Shown piece after piece: positions 11,501 to 24,388 of a stretch of DNA of 64,000 nt. Source of the DNA: Lotus japonicus (Eukaryota > Streptophyta > Magnoliopsida > Fabales > Fabaceae); assembly GCF_012489685.1 (NCBI RefSeq), contig NC_080043.1, positions 38,703,127-38,767,126 of the forward strand, given 5' to 3'. A model generated the notes under the pieces. It saw only the letters and a program-made list of their open reading frames with translations, was not told the DNA's origin and ran no database searches. The position numbers were made by a program, and so were the translations under genes. Each line of letters opens with the position of its first letter. Position 1 is the first letter of the stretch.

Positions 11501-12655
11501 TTATGACTAAGTATGTGATCTCTAAAAAAATTATATCGTTCTAATAACTGCCCGACTGCCCCTATATACAATTTTTTCCGGTTGCGCCAACAAAGTCTAA
11601 CACAATTGGTAAATACTTTAGCTCCTTAAATATTTAGTTTATGGTTCGATTTTTGGAGAGGGTGCACTAGGAAAAAATTATATGGAGAGACCTACCTATG
11701 AATGTCGGTTGTGGGATACTTTCGGGGAATTCTTTTTTTGCTGGTTGCATGAAGTCACTAGCCTACATCCGACAGACTTGAGGTTATTTGCAGTATGGCA
11801 TAATAATTTAGGAAGTCCAGGATATAGTCCTTTAATTTAGATTGTAGATTATGTCGTATTATTGTTTTGTTACTGGTTTTGGGTCTATTTTGGGTTGGAG
11901 TGTTTTTTCACTCTATTCTTTATTCATGCTTGAAAGGTATTTTAGTGGGTTGATTTATATTGATATGATTTTTTTTCGGGGGAGAGTTATCATATACTCT
12001 AGCTAATCCTTGATCTAGCTTTATTAATGCGGTAGGTTGATGTATCATTATTATTGAGATTTATGTGTGTGGTTTAGATTTCTCATCTTACTCACTTGAC
12101 AGAGTTTGTATTCTCAAGTTTCTAGCAATTAAATAGATTTTCATTTAGCTATTTGTAAAAAAATAAATATACTTTTCATTTTCTCTTTTTTTGGTTTGTT
12201 GGATTCAATTTTTTGTCTAAACGTAAAGTGTACAATCTATGACATGATAATAAACTTTATATTTCTATTTTATATTGTGACCATGTGATAATAAAATAAT
12301 CATTTGATCAATATTTAATTATGACTTACACCTATATTGTATAAAATAAAATGCATCTATATGATGAAATATATAGTTTAGATAAATACATGCTAAGAAT
12401 ATTTATTATTAAAGCATTTTCATAGTCTTCTAAATTGATTTGAGTAGAATTGTCTAATATAGAACATAACTATGGTTCCATGGGACACGCGGGATATTTT
12501 GTGTGTGTGTGTTGTGTGTGTAGATTAGCTCTACTAGGGTTTGCAACCCAGTATGGGCAAAGCCACCAAAAAGCAGACATCGGTTCTTATTGCATTGACG
12601 ACTTGAGCGAGACAAGGTGCTGCCTGGTTAAATATTAATCAAATAGAAGGTGTCA
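11501..12655. other. No gene seen
   Basis: AT-rich sequence with no supported coding region. Parts may be decayed LINE body, but I could not align any domain. Confidence 0.45.
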
Positions 12656-14820
12656 AGCGTAAGGCAAGGGTTTTTATAGATGGAATAGGACAACAAGGTT
12701 CTATCATTTGTGGTGTTTATTGACGGAATTCGTGAGCATGTTTATGAGGAGAAGGTCGATGCAACTTTTCAATAGTGGGGAAGGTGAAATATTTGAATGT
12801 TAAGAAGCGGCAAAAGGCGGGGACAAGTTTCAAGTTTGGCTTTGTTTGCTATGGCATGATGTAGAAGTTTGGTCATCCATTAACAAAATTAATGGTTGGT
12901 GTTTGGACAACGTGTTTTTAGACATCTCAAAAACTAAATATCTTGTTAGGGATAAGAGCAAGAGGAAATAAGGCAGAGATAAAGGGAAGAAAATGTCTTG
13001 TCAAGATGGCAAAAGGAATAAGCGACACAAAGATAAGTACAAGAAGGACGTCATGGAGGGAAAGGAATAGAGTATTGATGGTGGTGGCAGGGAGGTAGTT
13101 TTGTTGCAGGAGGAGGATGTCTATGTTGATTATGCTGTCGAGATGGAGGATAAGGTGTGGGTTAGTAGGTGTGTAGAGGCGACTTTTTTTGATATTCAGG
13201 ATTTGGTTTCTTTCTATGAGCGGTGCAGGTTAGGGTGCTTCTCTTTTTTCTACATCAAGGCGTTCAACGCAAAGGGAGAAATTTTGGAGTTGAGTTCAAT
13301 TAAGATAGGGACTTCTATTTGTTAGAGGCTAGGAACCCTTTGGAGGAGATTTTCGAGTCAGTGCGGCCTTGCTCGAATTTCATGATGGCTAAGTCTTGCA
13401 CCGATGAGGCTATGGAGAGTTCCATTAGTGGCTAGGAACATGCGTTTTTTTTCCATCGCAGGTAATAAGATCGGAAGATTTGTTCGGGTCAACGACGCAA
13501 CAGAAAAGAAGGATCATCTTCAGTTTTCTAGAATTTTGGTGGAAGTAAGTGATCCTTTACTGGAGCAATGCAAAGTGTGTGCGTGGAGAAGGAGGCCCCG
13601 TTCTCGTGTGGAAATAAGGATGTTGCAGTTCATACTTATGTGTCTTCGGAAGTGACCAACGACAAAAAGAAGGAAAATGACTGCGTTATGGAGGATGAGA
13701 TAAAGGTCCTTAGGTTCGTGAGTTTGTTGTGGTCGTAGAACAACTGTGTTGTCAAACGGGTCACGAGAGGATGGGGAGGCCTTGCAGCTGGGGCTCATTT
13801 TTTGGCTCATTAATGTGCATGATGGGTGGTGTTTCCTTTCCAGTTTCAATGTGCACCATGGTTGTATCAAGGAGTCTCGGGGGAGTTGATGGGGGTTATT
13901 AGCATTGGTGGGGACATTATCAATGGCTTCCTAATCAATGGGTTAGGCATAAGGATGGTGGCTAGTATCAGAATGAGGTCGGTGTTGGTGGCTTGGAAAG
14001 GTTGGATGGGTGAGCAGAGGTATAATTCTCCTAACGAAGTTGTGGCTTGCGTGGTGCAGAGCACGCTTCGTTGGGACTGTTAGGTTTCGTGTGCAATGAC
14101 AAAATGAACGAAGATGAAATCTAGAGCCGCGAAGAGCTTGGTAGAAGGTGAAGATTGTGTTTTGGTTTGCAACCAGGATTCTCGCAACTCATATAAGAGG
14201 ATTCAGGCTGGCTATGGGCTCCAACCTTATGCTCAACCAGGTTCAACGGTGGGGGCACAATTCATTCAGATGGTTGGGAATTCTATGTTGCGGTGTGATG
14301 AAGGTGAGGAAGCAACGTTGGGTGATAGTGTTTTAGGTAGGTAGAGGGACAATATCTATTAGAGGGGTTTCTTGATGAGCCCACCTCAAGAGTCTCTTGT
14401 AGAGCCGGTAAAGCACAGGAGAGGACAACCGAAAGAGAAGAGGGTTTCGTCGGCAAGCAATATAAAGAAGGGTCGATTGAAAAGGAGAAAAATAAGCCGA
14501 AGGAGCAAGAAATTGCTAATAAGTAGCGGTTTGAACAAATCGAAAGGGAGTCTACAATTGTAAAACTTAGCTTTTCGAAAAGAAAATGGGGTGTTGGAAA
14601 AGTATAGGGAGAAAATATCAAATGATTAAGGGTTCCAACCCAAATCAAGTCTAATCATGCTAGCCTGTATGATAAGGGTAGTGCGGTTTTGTTTGGTTTT
14701 TTTTATTGGTTTTGTTTTGTGGGTGGTTTGGGTTTTTGTTCATTTTTTTGGGTGGTTTGTTTGGGTTTTTGTTCCTACTTTTTCATAATTAATATAATTT
14801 CGCTTTTGAAAATAAAAACT
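12656..14820 (+). mobile_element. Decayed LINE ORF1 region with 3' end
   Basis: Broken frames give an RRM-like run (FVVFIDGIREHVY then FKFGFVCYG) near 12690-12860. A DUF4283-like run follows at 13404-13560 (VPLVARNMRFFSIAGNK, GRFVRVNDA, FSRILVEVSD). The stretch ends in a T/G-rich 3' UTR-like segment and attaatataatttcgctttt plus an A-rich tail near 14810, a usual plant LINE ending. No endonuclease or reverse transcriptase is readable. Many stops and frameshifts are present. The RRM matches the minus-strand copy at 17237-17848. Confidence 0.65.
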
Positions 14821-14838
14821 ACGGTTCCATACACCAAA

Positions 14839-15449
14839 TTACATTGAGTTTGAGTGATTACCAGAAATTATCGGGGCACCACACTGGTTGCAAGTTAAAT
14901 CTTCCATGGCTTGCTTCAGCACACTATATTCCGCCCGGAGCTTCTTATTTTCCTCCTTAAGACGTACATGCTCCAGCCATTCGATTTCCATCTGATTTAA
15001 GCAAAGAAATCAATTTAATATATCAACAACCATGTAGATGAATACTAATGAATATCAATTTACCTTCAATTTGGTTCTTCTATTCTGAAACCAATATGTG
15101 ACGCTCTTTATATCCAAGCCAAGTCTTTTACTAAGATTTGATCTTTCAATCTCATCAGGATAAACATTCTTCCTGAACACACTAAAACAATTAAGAGAAA
15201 AAACCAAAATGAAAATCACGCCTGCTAAACATGTCAAATACAATTGTAGAAAAAATAGCATAATTTCACAAAGCTATACGCTTCAAGCTCCACAATTTGT
15301 TGAGGAGAGAGTCTCTTCCTTTTTCGGAGCTGGCCACCACCTGCATGTAGATTATCATTAGATGCGCCTTCGGAGTTATCACGTCCATTCCTATTTTGGT
15401 CATTGTTGTTCCTCATTTCACTGTTGCCCTCCATTTTCCCTTGCTGCAA
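14839..15449 (-). CDS. Truncated HD-ZIP IV-like homeodomain protein, three exons
   Basis: Splicing joins 15449-15280, 15181-15064 and 14991-14839, all with GT-AG borders, giving 146 codons. The homeodomain starts in exon 1 (RKRKRLSPQQIVELEA) and ends in exon 2 (SKRLGLDIKSVTYWFQNRRT), including the invariant WFQNRR helix. Exon 3 encodes a zipper-like heptad segment (WLEHVRLKEENKKLRAEYSV) and a CNQCG motif typical of the ZLZ region of class IV HD-ZIP proteins. Family members continue for about 500 more residues with a START domain; here a TAA follows 22 codons after the Cys motif, and no START domain is seen nearby. The start could also be the ATG at 15434. It may be a truncated pseudogene or a short dimerising protein. 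In known homeodomains the WFQNRR residues contact DNA. Confidence 0.7.
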
Positions 15450-16530
15450 TGCAGTAAAGTTCCATTAGCGACAACGACATCAACGACAAAAAAATTAACA
15501 ACATAAAAAAATCAATTCATAATCAATAACTAGTAAACATTAAAAAAATTCATTGAAAATGACATAAAACCAAGAGAATATGAAGTGTAAAGTGGATACA
15601 AGTTAAAATGTCAATGGACTCGTTTCTCTTCTCTTCTGCTAGAGATTTTGTGTCAGACTCATTTGTTCTTGGTTGTATGTTGAAAATGTCAAATTATATA
15701 TTACTAGATATAATACCCGTGAGATGAACGAGTTTATTCACAATATTTTTAATATTATATAAAAAAAATATTATATTTAAAATAATTAAATATTAAATAT
15801 CTTAAGTTATGAAATATAAAAAAATTATGTCTAGACATTTCAATAAATAATATTAGAGTAATAAATAATTAATCATTAATGTCAAAATAAAGTTAATTTG
15901 AATTATATATATATATATATATATATTAGATATACTTAAATGTAATGCCTTTTTTTAACCTAACTTTAATACTTAATACATTTGTTATATATAAGAATAG
16001 AAATTAATTTAATTCATAATTTTAAAAAAGTCCTTATTTTGTGATTGATGATTGAAATTTAAATGATAATATTCTTCATTTTGATATATGAGAAATTCAA
16101 AATTTTTACAATTAGTTAAAAATATTAAATATTATTCACTACTATAATTATTGTTGTTGTTAAAGTAAAGGTCAAGTCAATTTTAATTATTATTATTATT
16201 ACTATTACTATTCTTATTATTATTATTATTTTAAGATCTTCCTAAAGTTGTGATTAATATTTAATATTTAGATAATACTAATATTTAATTTAAATATGAG
16301 AAATTGATTTTTTGTTTTGTTTCTGAAAGCACAAATTGTACTGATATAAACACGATATACACCTTCTCAAAGGGGATCAAAAAACATGAGGAATCAATAA
16401 AGGAAGCCTAAAAAAAAAGGCCACACCTTAAAAAACACGGCCCCAAGAAAAAATAGAATTCAATTTCTCATATTGAAATTAAATATTAATATTATTTAAA
16501 TTTTAATTATTTTTTTTAGAAAGATAAAAG

Positions 16531-16577
<47 letters not shown>

Positions 16578-16597
16578 TGTATGTATGTATGTATGTA
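15450..16597. repeat. AT-rich repeats and microsatellites, no gene
   Basis: Contains (TA)n at 15904-15927, (AT)n at 16531-16550 and (GTAT)n at 16551-16597. At 15703-15730 there is a degenerate Helitron-like 3' end on the minus strand (CTAG at 15704, then a CCCGTGAG hairpin half). The block around 16155-16190 is inverted relative to 20155-20190, so related repeat sequence lies on both sides of the Helitron/LINE cluster. Confidence 0.6.
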
Positions 16598-17850
16598 GCA
16601 AAATGGAGAGTTAAACCGCTAAACACCGCAAGGCGAAAAAAGAAACCCTCGACAAGCAAGAGCCCGACTAAAACCCCAACAGAGAAAACCTATCACCAAA
16701 AAACCACTAAAAAGCCAACACAACGATCAAAGAAACAGCCAATAACACCAAAACCAAAACCCAACAGACTTGAAGATGCCTCACTAGGGACCTCCATAAA
16801 TCCTCGGATGGTTAGCGACGAGGTGATCAGCAAGACCAAGGATGACTTCCTCATCAAAACCTTCCGGAACGACTCCAAGTTATTTGACAAAGAAGTAATC
16901 CCTGCGAGATCTCGTCAAAGCACCCTTGTAACCACAGGCCTCAGGGAGAATTAGAGGAGAGCTCTGGACCAGCGAATCCACTACCCTCGAATTCTCTACG
17001 ACCTCCTCGATCAGAGCTCTTGCTTGAGGCTGCGGCTTAGCGGAAGGGGTCTTCCTTGGTCGCCCTCTTCACCGTCGTTCCGTCAGCACACCCTCCTCAG
17101 CCGCCAAAGACCCAGCGCCAGCACCACCGCTAACAGGAGAAGGAGAAGAAGACAGCCCAGGAAACCCCAAGCCAACACCAGAATCAGACCCAGCAGGACT
17201 CACCGCCACTACAGGAAACAAAGTCTCAATGGGGTTTCACCTCACACCATCGGCCCCCACAGAACCGTCAACCCTAAACGAGGAGACGATCTCCGGGAAC
17301 AACAGCGGCGCTGGGCAAGCATGGACAGGGGACGAATGAAGCAAACATGAAATCATCAGCCCTTCATTAGTGGTAAAGACTCCCTCTCGTCGCTCCTTCG
17401 AAGCTCCACCCTCAACGGACCGAGAAGACCCAAACAAAGAATCTAAAGCACCAGAAAGGATCGAATCTCCCATCAGAACCCCGTTGAACAAATTGATCGC
17501 CATGGAAGCCACATCCATAGACGAGTAACAGACAAACCCGAATCGGAACGCCCTTTCAATCCTTTTCTGCTTCTGGACAAAGACGTTCAACTGACCCCTG
17601 ATTTGGCCAAAGAGCCCACGGATCTTGTAGTAGTTTGCAGGCTCCGGGATCCCGTCGATGAAGAGGGTAAACGACAGGGATCCACTTCTTCCATCGACCC
17701 GAGCATCGCCATCATTCTCGCCGGCCGCATCGTGCTCGTCGTTCACGCCGTCTGAAGAAGCCGCTCCGCCGCTGCCTGAAAACGCCAGCCGCTGTGAGCC
17801 AAGGTCAGGGGAAACCCTAGCAGACCTTGAAGAGGAGAAGCGTAACATAC
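16598..17850 (-). mobile_element. LINE ORF1 fragment with RRM, simple-repeat tail
   Basis: A 203-codon minus-strand frame (17848-17237) has a Ser/Asp-rich N-terminus, then an RRM-like domain (SLSFTLFIDGIPEP, then RAFRFGFVCYSS with the RNP1-type aromatic pair). Downstream the frame is broken. The 3' end abuts the (GTAT)n block at 16551-16597, as expected for a LINE with a simple-repeat tail. No endonuclease or reverse transcriptase is present. The base composition (GC-rich) differs sharply from the flanks. Confidence 0.65.
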
Positions 17851-17902
17851 TCGTGTTTTTTTTTTAATTTTTAATAATAAGCACAATTTAGGAATATTTC
17901 AA

Positions 17903-17949
<47 letters not shown>
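17903..17949. repeat. (AAT)n microsatellite
   Basis: An uninterrupted run of about 15 taa/aat units lies directly before the Helitron 5' end. Confidence 0.95.
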
Positions 17950-17950
<1 letters not shown>

Positions 17951-18236
17951 CTATATATATATGTAAAGCACACTTGTGTTTTTGCATGCAATTAATGTAT
18001 TAAACCATAAAAGCTCACATACCTTTCTATTAAATACATTAAAAAATAAAAAAATTAATAAAATAAAAACTGAAAAAATTTGTATTATAAAATCTATATA
18101 TATATATATGTAAAGCACACTTGTGTTTTTGCATGCAATTAATGTATTAAACCATAAAAGCTCACATACCTTTCTATTAAATACATTAAAAAATAAAAAA
18201 ATTAATAAACTAAAAACTGAAAAAAATTGTATTATA
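17950..18236 (+). repeat. Tandem duplication of the Helitron 5' end
   Basis: Two copies of ~143 bp, both starting TCTATATATATAT and containing cacacttgtgtttttgcatg, begin at 17950 and 18093. They differ only at a few bases, so the duplication is recent. Confidence 0.9.
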
Positions 18237-20147
18237 AAAACCTATTCAACTACTTATATTAAATAACAACATTCATAGACTTAAAATTGACTTGAGCTTT
18301 GCATTTGACAAATTAAAAAAATCAAAATTAAAAACAAAATAATATTTATTAATAAATAATTTAGATAAAATACTTTTAAAATAAAAAATTTTCTAACAAT
18401 ATATATCTATCTATATTGTACTTGGGGCTCTTATTTCCCAAAGTAATTATATATATATATATTTGGTTTCTCCAAAAAAAAAATTTATCTATCTATCTAT
18501 CTATTAGTAAAGCTCACTTGAGCTAAGTATTAAGTACAAATACCCATGAGAACCTACATACATTAGTAAAAAAACTGGTGTTTTAATGAGATAACTTAAT
18601 GAGTGAATGAACGGGTAGTGGAAACTTGTGCACTAATGATTTCAGTTTTAAACTTAATAAATATCAAATGTATAAGCAAAAGAGTAACATCCATGCCAAA
18701 AGTGTAACAGACCACAAAGTTATATCTGCAAATGGTTTTAGCACAGTACCTTAAATTAAAATCAAATTTAATGTTAATTTTAAACTAATATCAATTTAGT
18801 CCAATAAAAAAAAACTATTAACAATAAAGCATACTTCCGCCAAAATTAATCTTGATATGCAATGGTCTTAGTTTGCTGTCCAATTTTCTGCAGGAATATA
18901 TGTCTATTTTTCTTAAACTCACAAACTCTTAGAATTTCTTGACATAGTAACTCCGAAGAAAAACTAACATTAAATTAAAAATAGTGGGATGATGGCAATA
19001 CCAGTGTCAAAAACTGAATAAAATTGTTAATGTCAGGAGGCTATTCAACTATCTACATTAAATAAAAAAAAAATGAAATGTATTATATTGAACCATGCAT
19101 CTATTATATCTCTATATAAACAAACCAGTGAAATCACTCACAAACTCAAATTATTCATATTTCTTAGACTTCAGCTGCTGGTGAGAAAAAAATGACAATT
19201 GTCTCTAACTACTTCAACAAGTATGTCATTTTTAATTATTTTAGTTAATTTCAAAATTGCTTTTTTAAATTACTTATTCTTATTTCTTTATTGCAGGAGA
19301 AAGATCATCAACAACAACAAGAAACACACATTACTTAGTGATATATCCCCGTTGCAGATGATTGGAAAATAAAACTGTGAGTTTCACATATATGGTAATT
19401 TACTAAACAACTCTTCTCATTCAATTGAAATCATACAAATATATCATCATTTCTATATTTATATGACACAAATCAGTAACAAAGTGTGAGCCACATAAAT
19501 TTATATATTGCACTAGAAAGATAAGTGTAAAATGTAGTACTCACTATATTCTTGATAAGAAATAGGAATCTTTCACTCCTCAATATTGTCATATTATGGG
19601 GGAAAAAAATAGCAACTTAATCATTCAAAGGGAACAAATGACGTCCATCCTGCAGTTAGATAGAATCTATTTTTATGTTCGTGAAAATGATTTTAAAAGA
19701 ACTTCTATGTCACCAGCAATGGTAAACAACCACATTATTCTTGATAAAAAAAATTAGCACAACTGATAACATCACTGCAATGACTAAATAAATATTAGAA
19801 AAAAAAATAGTAGACTACCACGTTCATTTCAATACTAATCTAATTAAGTAATTAGATTTCTTTTATATCAAAAAAAAAAACTACTCTCATTTCAATCTCA
19901 ATAGAAATCTACCTATTTTTTCTTCCGATGAAGCAAAAAAAAAAAAAAAATCTACCTGTTTGATCATTTTTTCCCTTATTAGAGAAAGAAAGTGTGAGAA
20001 TATTATAACTCAATTATATTTAATTATACATATATTCTAAATCTTCTTCTAAATAATAGCTTTCTTACCTTTCTGCAAATTTAAATATTACAATTAAAAA
20101 ATACATATTAAAAACGAACCCGTGCAACGCACGGGTTTAATTTCTAG
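17950..20147 (+). mobile_element. Non-autonomous Helitron
   Basis: The 5' end TCTATATATATATGTAAAGC follows an A, and the 3' end is CTAG followed by T, matching Helitron insertion between A and T. A perfect 9-bp hairpin (AACCCGTGC, loop AAC, GCACGGGTT; 20117-20137) lies six bases before the terminal CTAG. No Rep/helicase is readable. The 5' terminal ~143 bp is duplicated in tandem (17950 and 18093). Confidence 0.85.
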
Positions 20148-20524
20148 TAATAAGTAAAATTGACTTGACCTTTACATTAAGAACAACAATAATTAGTAGT
20201 TCATCATATTTTATATTTATAACTAATTGTCAATTTTTTGAATTACTCATATATTAAATTAATATTATTATCATTTAAATTTCAAAATTATTTTAGTAAA
20301 TAATATAATGAATAATATAAAAGTTTATTAATAACTAATCAATATTTTTCTTAATGTGAGTCAATTTAACTTTATATATTACTATTTTATAAAAAATATT
20401 TCTCAAAATGTGATTAATAGTTAAAATTTAAATAATAATATTTTCTTTAAAGTATGAAAAATTAAAAAGTTTACCATTATTAATTAATATTATTGTATAA
20501 AAGATTGTTAATAACTAATTAGTA

Positions 20525-20830
20525 CTCCCTCCGGTCCTATTTATAAGAAACAAAAAAAAAAATTCACATAGTTTAAGAAATGTAGTTAAACTAGATAAAA
20601 TGCATTAAATTTGTCTTAAATCAAAATAAACTTCCAAAATTACCCTTTGTTATTAGTGTTGGAAAGTGGGAAAGAGAGAGAATAATTAATGAGACACATT
20701 TTACAAGTTAGAATTAATAAGGGCATCATTGGAAAAAATTAATTAATATAGCTCAAACTTTCATTTGGTTCTTATAAAAAGGACCAAGGTTTTTCTTCTC
20801 TTTCATGCTTATAAATAGGACCGGAGGGAG
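20525..20830. mobile_element. Stowaway-type MITE
   Basis: Perfect 23-bp inverted ends begin CTCCCTCCGGTCCTATTT, flanked by TA duplications (20523-20524, 20831-20832). Size (306 bp), end sequence and TA target identify a Tc1/mariner-derived Stowaway MITE. Confidence 0.95.
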
Positions 20831-20839
20831 TATTGTACA

Positions 20840-21830
20840 TCCAGTGAAGTTTACTTATATAGATTTTTGTGATAGCATTTTGTTGTTCCTTTCTTACGTT
20901 GTCTGCATTTTAGCTAAGTTAAGTTTTTGGCCAACATGTCGGACCCGAAGTTACAACATCTTGCCTGTGACATCTGTCCCTGCGAAACCCGCAAAGAGTT
21001 GGCTAGGTTTTCTGTGAAGCTTCGTTTTAATTACTTGGTGATCAATCTAGCGTATTTCTAGAAGCTTCTATGCGTCGTTCAAGGATTATATTCTATGTGA
21101 TCAAATCGGATTCAATGATTTGATCTGAGATTGTGTGGGAGTTTTATTTCTGGAATTGGAAACTTTTTATTGAAGACTTTTTCTGCAGATTTGTTTCCTA
21201 GTAACTCCCTGAGTATTGTGTGGACCTTTGCTTGTCCAAGCCCATCAAAGACAAGGCCTGGATGACTGCTATATATGGAGACCGAAACCTAGTGTTTAGG
21301 TAGAGAGCTTCTGTTGAGTAAAACTAGGGTTTACTCTTGTCTGTGTTCACACTTGTTGTTCTCTCAGCTTATTCATGTGTTGATTCTTTTGCTGAGAGTT
21401 GTGTTTTTTTGTTGTATGATCATGAGATCTGTCTTTGCTCTTGTGTTAAGCTTTTGAATCACTATGGCAGTGATTGAGAGAAAGTAAGAGGGGCTCTCAT
21501 ACTTAGAGGGAGGACTAAGTAATAAACACTTGTAGAGATAGGTAGAAAAGGCTGTGAACTAGGGCAGTTCAGTTAAGACCTTTTGTGTACAATTTCTCTG
21601 AATAGTGGATTATCTTTCTCTTGGGTGAAAACCCTCAAGACGTAGGTGATTTTGCACCGAACTGGGTTAACACTCTTGTGTGTCTTGTGTCTGTTTATTT
21701 TCTCTATATTGCATATTTAATTAATTGTTTTGTATCATGTTGTACAAGATGTCTTAGACATCTGGTAGAACATCTGTCCGCGTGTGCCGTAGTTTCACAC
21801 TTTTTGAATTTTGAATAATTAATTGAACCA
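20840..21830 (+). repeat. LTR-like sequence, possibly Ty1/copia remnant
   Basis: The segment has a TATATATGGAGA promoter-like site near 21272. It then carries the order ...gtggattatctttctcttgg... ...gacgtaggtgattttgcacc... ...gaactgggttaacac..., which resembles the R/U5 part of plant copia LTRs. No clean TG...CA ends or TSD were found and no coding sequence follows. Confidence 0.4.
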
Positions 21831-22249
21831 GATTGAGTCAAATATCAAATAATTAAAGACAAGCTACTATAATGTCACTTTATGCACGCCTTTTCAATCT
21901 CTCAAATTAAAGAGTGATGAAGAAAGAAAAATAAGTTTTATTTATTTATTTATTACAATGCATAAAAAGAAAGAAAAGCAAACGAGCAAAGATCCCGGGA
22001 AAAATCCTCACAAAGGAGACACTCATCGTATTAGCAAGAAGCAAATGACTCATTCAAACAGGCAGTGTCAAAATTAAGACCAAAGGCTCATCTTGGCGCG
22101 CACCATGTTTAGCTAGAAAGACAAATATTCCCCTCTCTCAAAGTATGTCGGAGCTTCAACTTTCAAGCCCGATCAATCAGGTCCTTCCAAGCAAACGAGC
22201 TGCTTGATCGAAGAACGTGAATCTGTCAAAACCAACAGTTTAGCCTAGG

Positions 22250-22400
22250 AACAGTCACGCATACAGTGAAGCATGGATTCATCCTCCACATTACACACGT
22301 CGCGCATACCCGAATCTTCCATCCCTCATTGGAATCACAACTAGTTCGTGAGGAGCGCGCCCTAGAAAAAAAACCTTACAAGAACGACACACTTGAGAAG
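22250..22400 (-). pseudogene. LINE ORF2 zf-RVT-like C-terminal fragment
   Basis: Minus-strand translation gives CVRRVCNVEDESMLHCMRDC, the Cys/His pattern of the zinc-binding domain after plant LINE reverse transcriptases (C-x-x-C, then E-x-x-x-H-x-x-x-x-C). It lies directly after the endonuclease piece, without the reverse transcriptase that should separate them. Confidence 0.6.
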
Positions 22401-22440
22401 CACCTTCAATTTCCAAACCTCATGCAGCGCAATAGCATTA

Positions 22441-22809
22441 TCACTCGTGAAGTCTCAAGAAAATGTCCACACCATCCTCAGGAAACCCCGAACGCCAATC
22501 CAAGTTAGCCAAACCCATGTGGAGCTTTTTATGGAGAAGGACAAACCTTTGGAAATTCCAAAACCATGAGCAAGTCAACCCTATAGAGCCAACATCAAGA
22601 AGATGAAAGGCTTGGATATTATTAGAGAAAACCCGGGCTCTCGAAGCTTCAAAGGTCCCACCATGCAGCTCAAAGTTGAAGGCAGTGTATTTAAAGTCTC
22701 CAACCAGTACCCACAGTTCCTCCATAAAGGCTCCCAAATTGAGCAAATAATCTTGCATAAACTGACGATTCATAAAACAAGGCTTTCCTAGATGCCCGAA
22801 CAAACCCAT
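22441..22809 (-). pseudogene. LINE ORF2 endonuclease fragment
   Basis: A 122-codon frame contains LWVLVGDFKYTAFNFELHGG, the GDFN-type catalytic Asp motif (N replaced by K), then FHLLDVGSIGLT and LANLDWRSGFPEDGV, typical of the exo-endonuclease-phosphatase domain of plant L1 elements. The terminal SDH catalytic motif is lost (RLHE then stop). Inactive. Confidence 0.75.
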
Positions 22810-24009
22810 TGGAGAGGGGGACGATATACCCTAAGAGAAATATCATGGGGATGGGATGCCAAAAACCCCCACCGAGTCATGAACCTTTTTCCTGACCAAA
22901 GACCAGATGCCACCTTGCTTCCCCTTAAGCCTCCTCAATGCATGTCGGACAGTAACCCAGCTTAGACCAGAAGGACCACAACCAGGTAAAGGGGACATGA
23001 GCCTCGAAAACAAAACAAATGTCAGGTTGATTCTTCAGGACCACCTCCTTCATGTTCCTTTTAGACACCAACCACATTGACCGCACCGCAAACATTCAAA
23101 GAATTCACTTTAAATTTATGGTTAACTAACATTAAGAACTATATGTACAAAGGGAATGAAGATCCCACACCCTACATCGAGGTGACCATGTCATCAGAAA
23201 CAAGATCTTGGGGCACCTTCTTAATGTTCACTACTTGCTTTAAGTGGCTTGAAAATCCCAGGGGTTGCATGGTGTGAGCACCAAAAGTGATGGGAGCTAC
23301 CTAGGGACAGGCACCCCTAAGCACTTAGAGCGTAAAAATCGTTGGTTGAGGATATTCCTTCCCATCATCGTGCTCGCTGGACCCTACATCAAACAGTTCA
23401 TAAGGACCATTAAAGACCTCAAACGTGTAAGCCATGTCTTGCGTCTTATATTTATTCAAAGGTCCATGCTTGTGTTTCTGTATCCAAGCCTTGTCACTAT
23501 GGGATATTGGCTGGCTCCTCTAGTCCTAGACTCCTTGCCTCCCATTTCATGATAGCTATGCAAATCCTCATCATAAAAAAAGAAGGCTTCTCCTTGTGAG
23601 GTTTCACGTGAGGGATCCGTTGACTTCCACACTTCTTTGTTTTGGAACCTCATTGAAAAATTCCTTACTATTTTCTTTCCCAAATTGATATTTTTCGTGG
23701 GGCCTTAAGTTTCTGTTTCTTTTTTGGTACCACCACCCAATCACCATGTGCCTCAGGGCTCAGGTTCCTCTCCCAACGTTGGCTTTAAAATTGTCATTAT
23801 TGCATCATCTTTCTTTGATCCCTCAATTTGAATATCCTTTTTCTCTTGCGTAACTTCGGGAAAAATTTATCGATTTCCCACACCCGTTGCAACCTCCAGA
23901 TTATTTGCACCTGTTTCTCCCACCCTGATCCATGCTGGAAGAAACCCCTTGTGGGTGACTCTGCGGTGCAATTACTAGCGATGACGTAGTCACTGGGGGC
24001 GGCACACAG

Positions 24010-24388
24010 ACGCAATCACTATCCTGGTGGCCATAACAATCACACTTGGTGTAGATGATATGTAACCCTCATATTCAACTTTCAACAAATAACCTTCGAT
24101 GCACACTTTTCCAACACCATGTTTTGTTAAATCCAATTGAACACATATGCGAACAAACTTCCCTCACTCGACACGAAGAGTGTTGGAGTCCACCCGAATG
24201 AGTTTTCCCACCACTAAGGCAATTGAGATCAAGAAGCTTTCATCATAAAAGACCATATTGAGGTCCGAGAAACGAATCCAAGCAAGCGTCTTCGTCACCT
24301 TCACCTCAAGCGAGATAAAGTCCTTACTCCTTGTAGACGCGACAAGGTAATGATCTAAATATAAAATAAATTTCTTAAAATAATACAA
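24010..24388 (-). pseudogene. LINE ORF1 DUF4283 and CCHC knuckle
   Basis: The frame reads TLAWIRFSDLNMVFYDESFL then IALVVGKLIRVDSNTLRVE, a recognisable DUF4283 tail of plant LINE ORF1. In shifted frames there follow VRICVQLDLTK, YLLKVEYEG and CDCYGHQDSDC, the zf-CCHC_4 knuckle. Frameshifts separate these pieces. Confidence 0.75.

Noticed and set aside
16553..16954. 133-codon frame beginning MYVCMYVCMYV
   Set aside because: The start is a (GTAT)n microsatellite and the rest is antisense to a LINE fragment.
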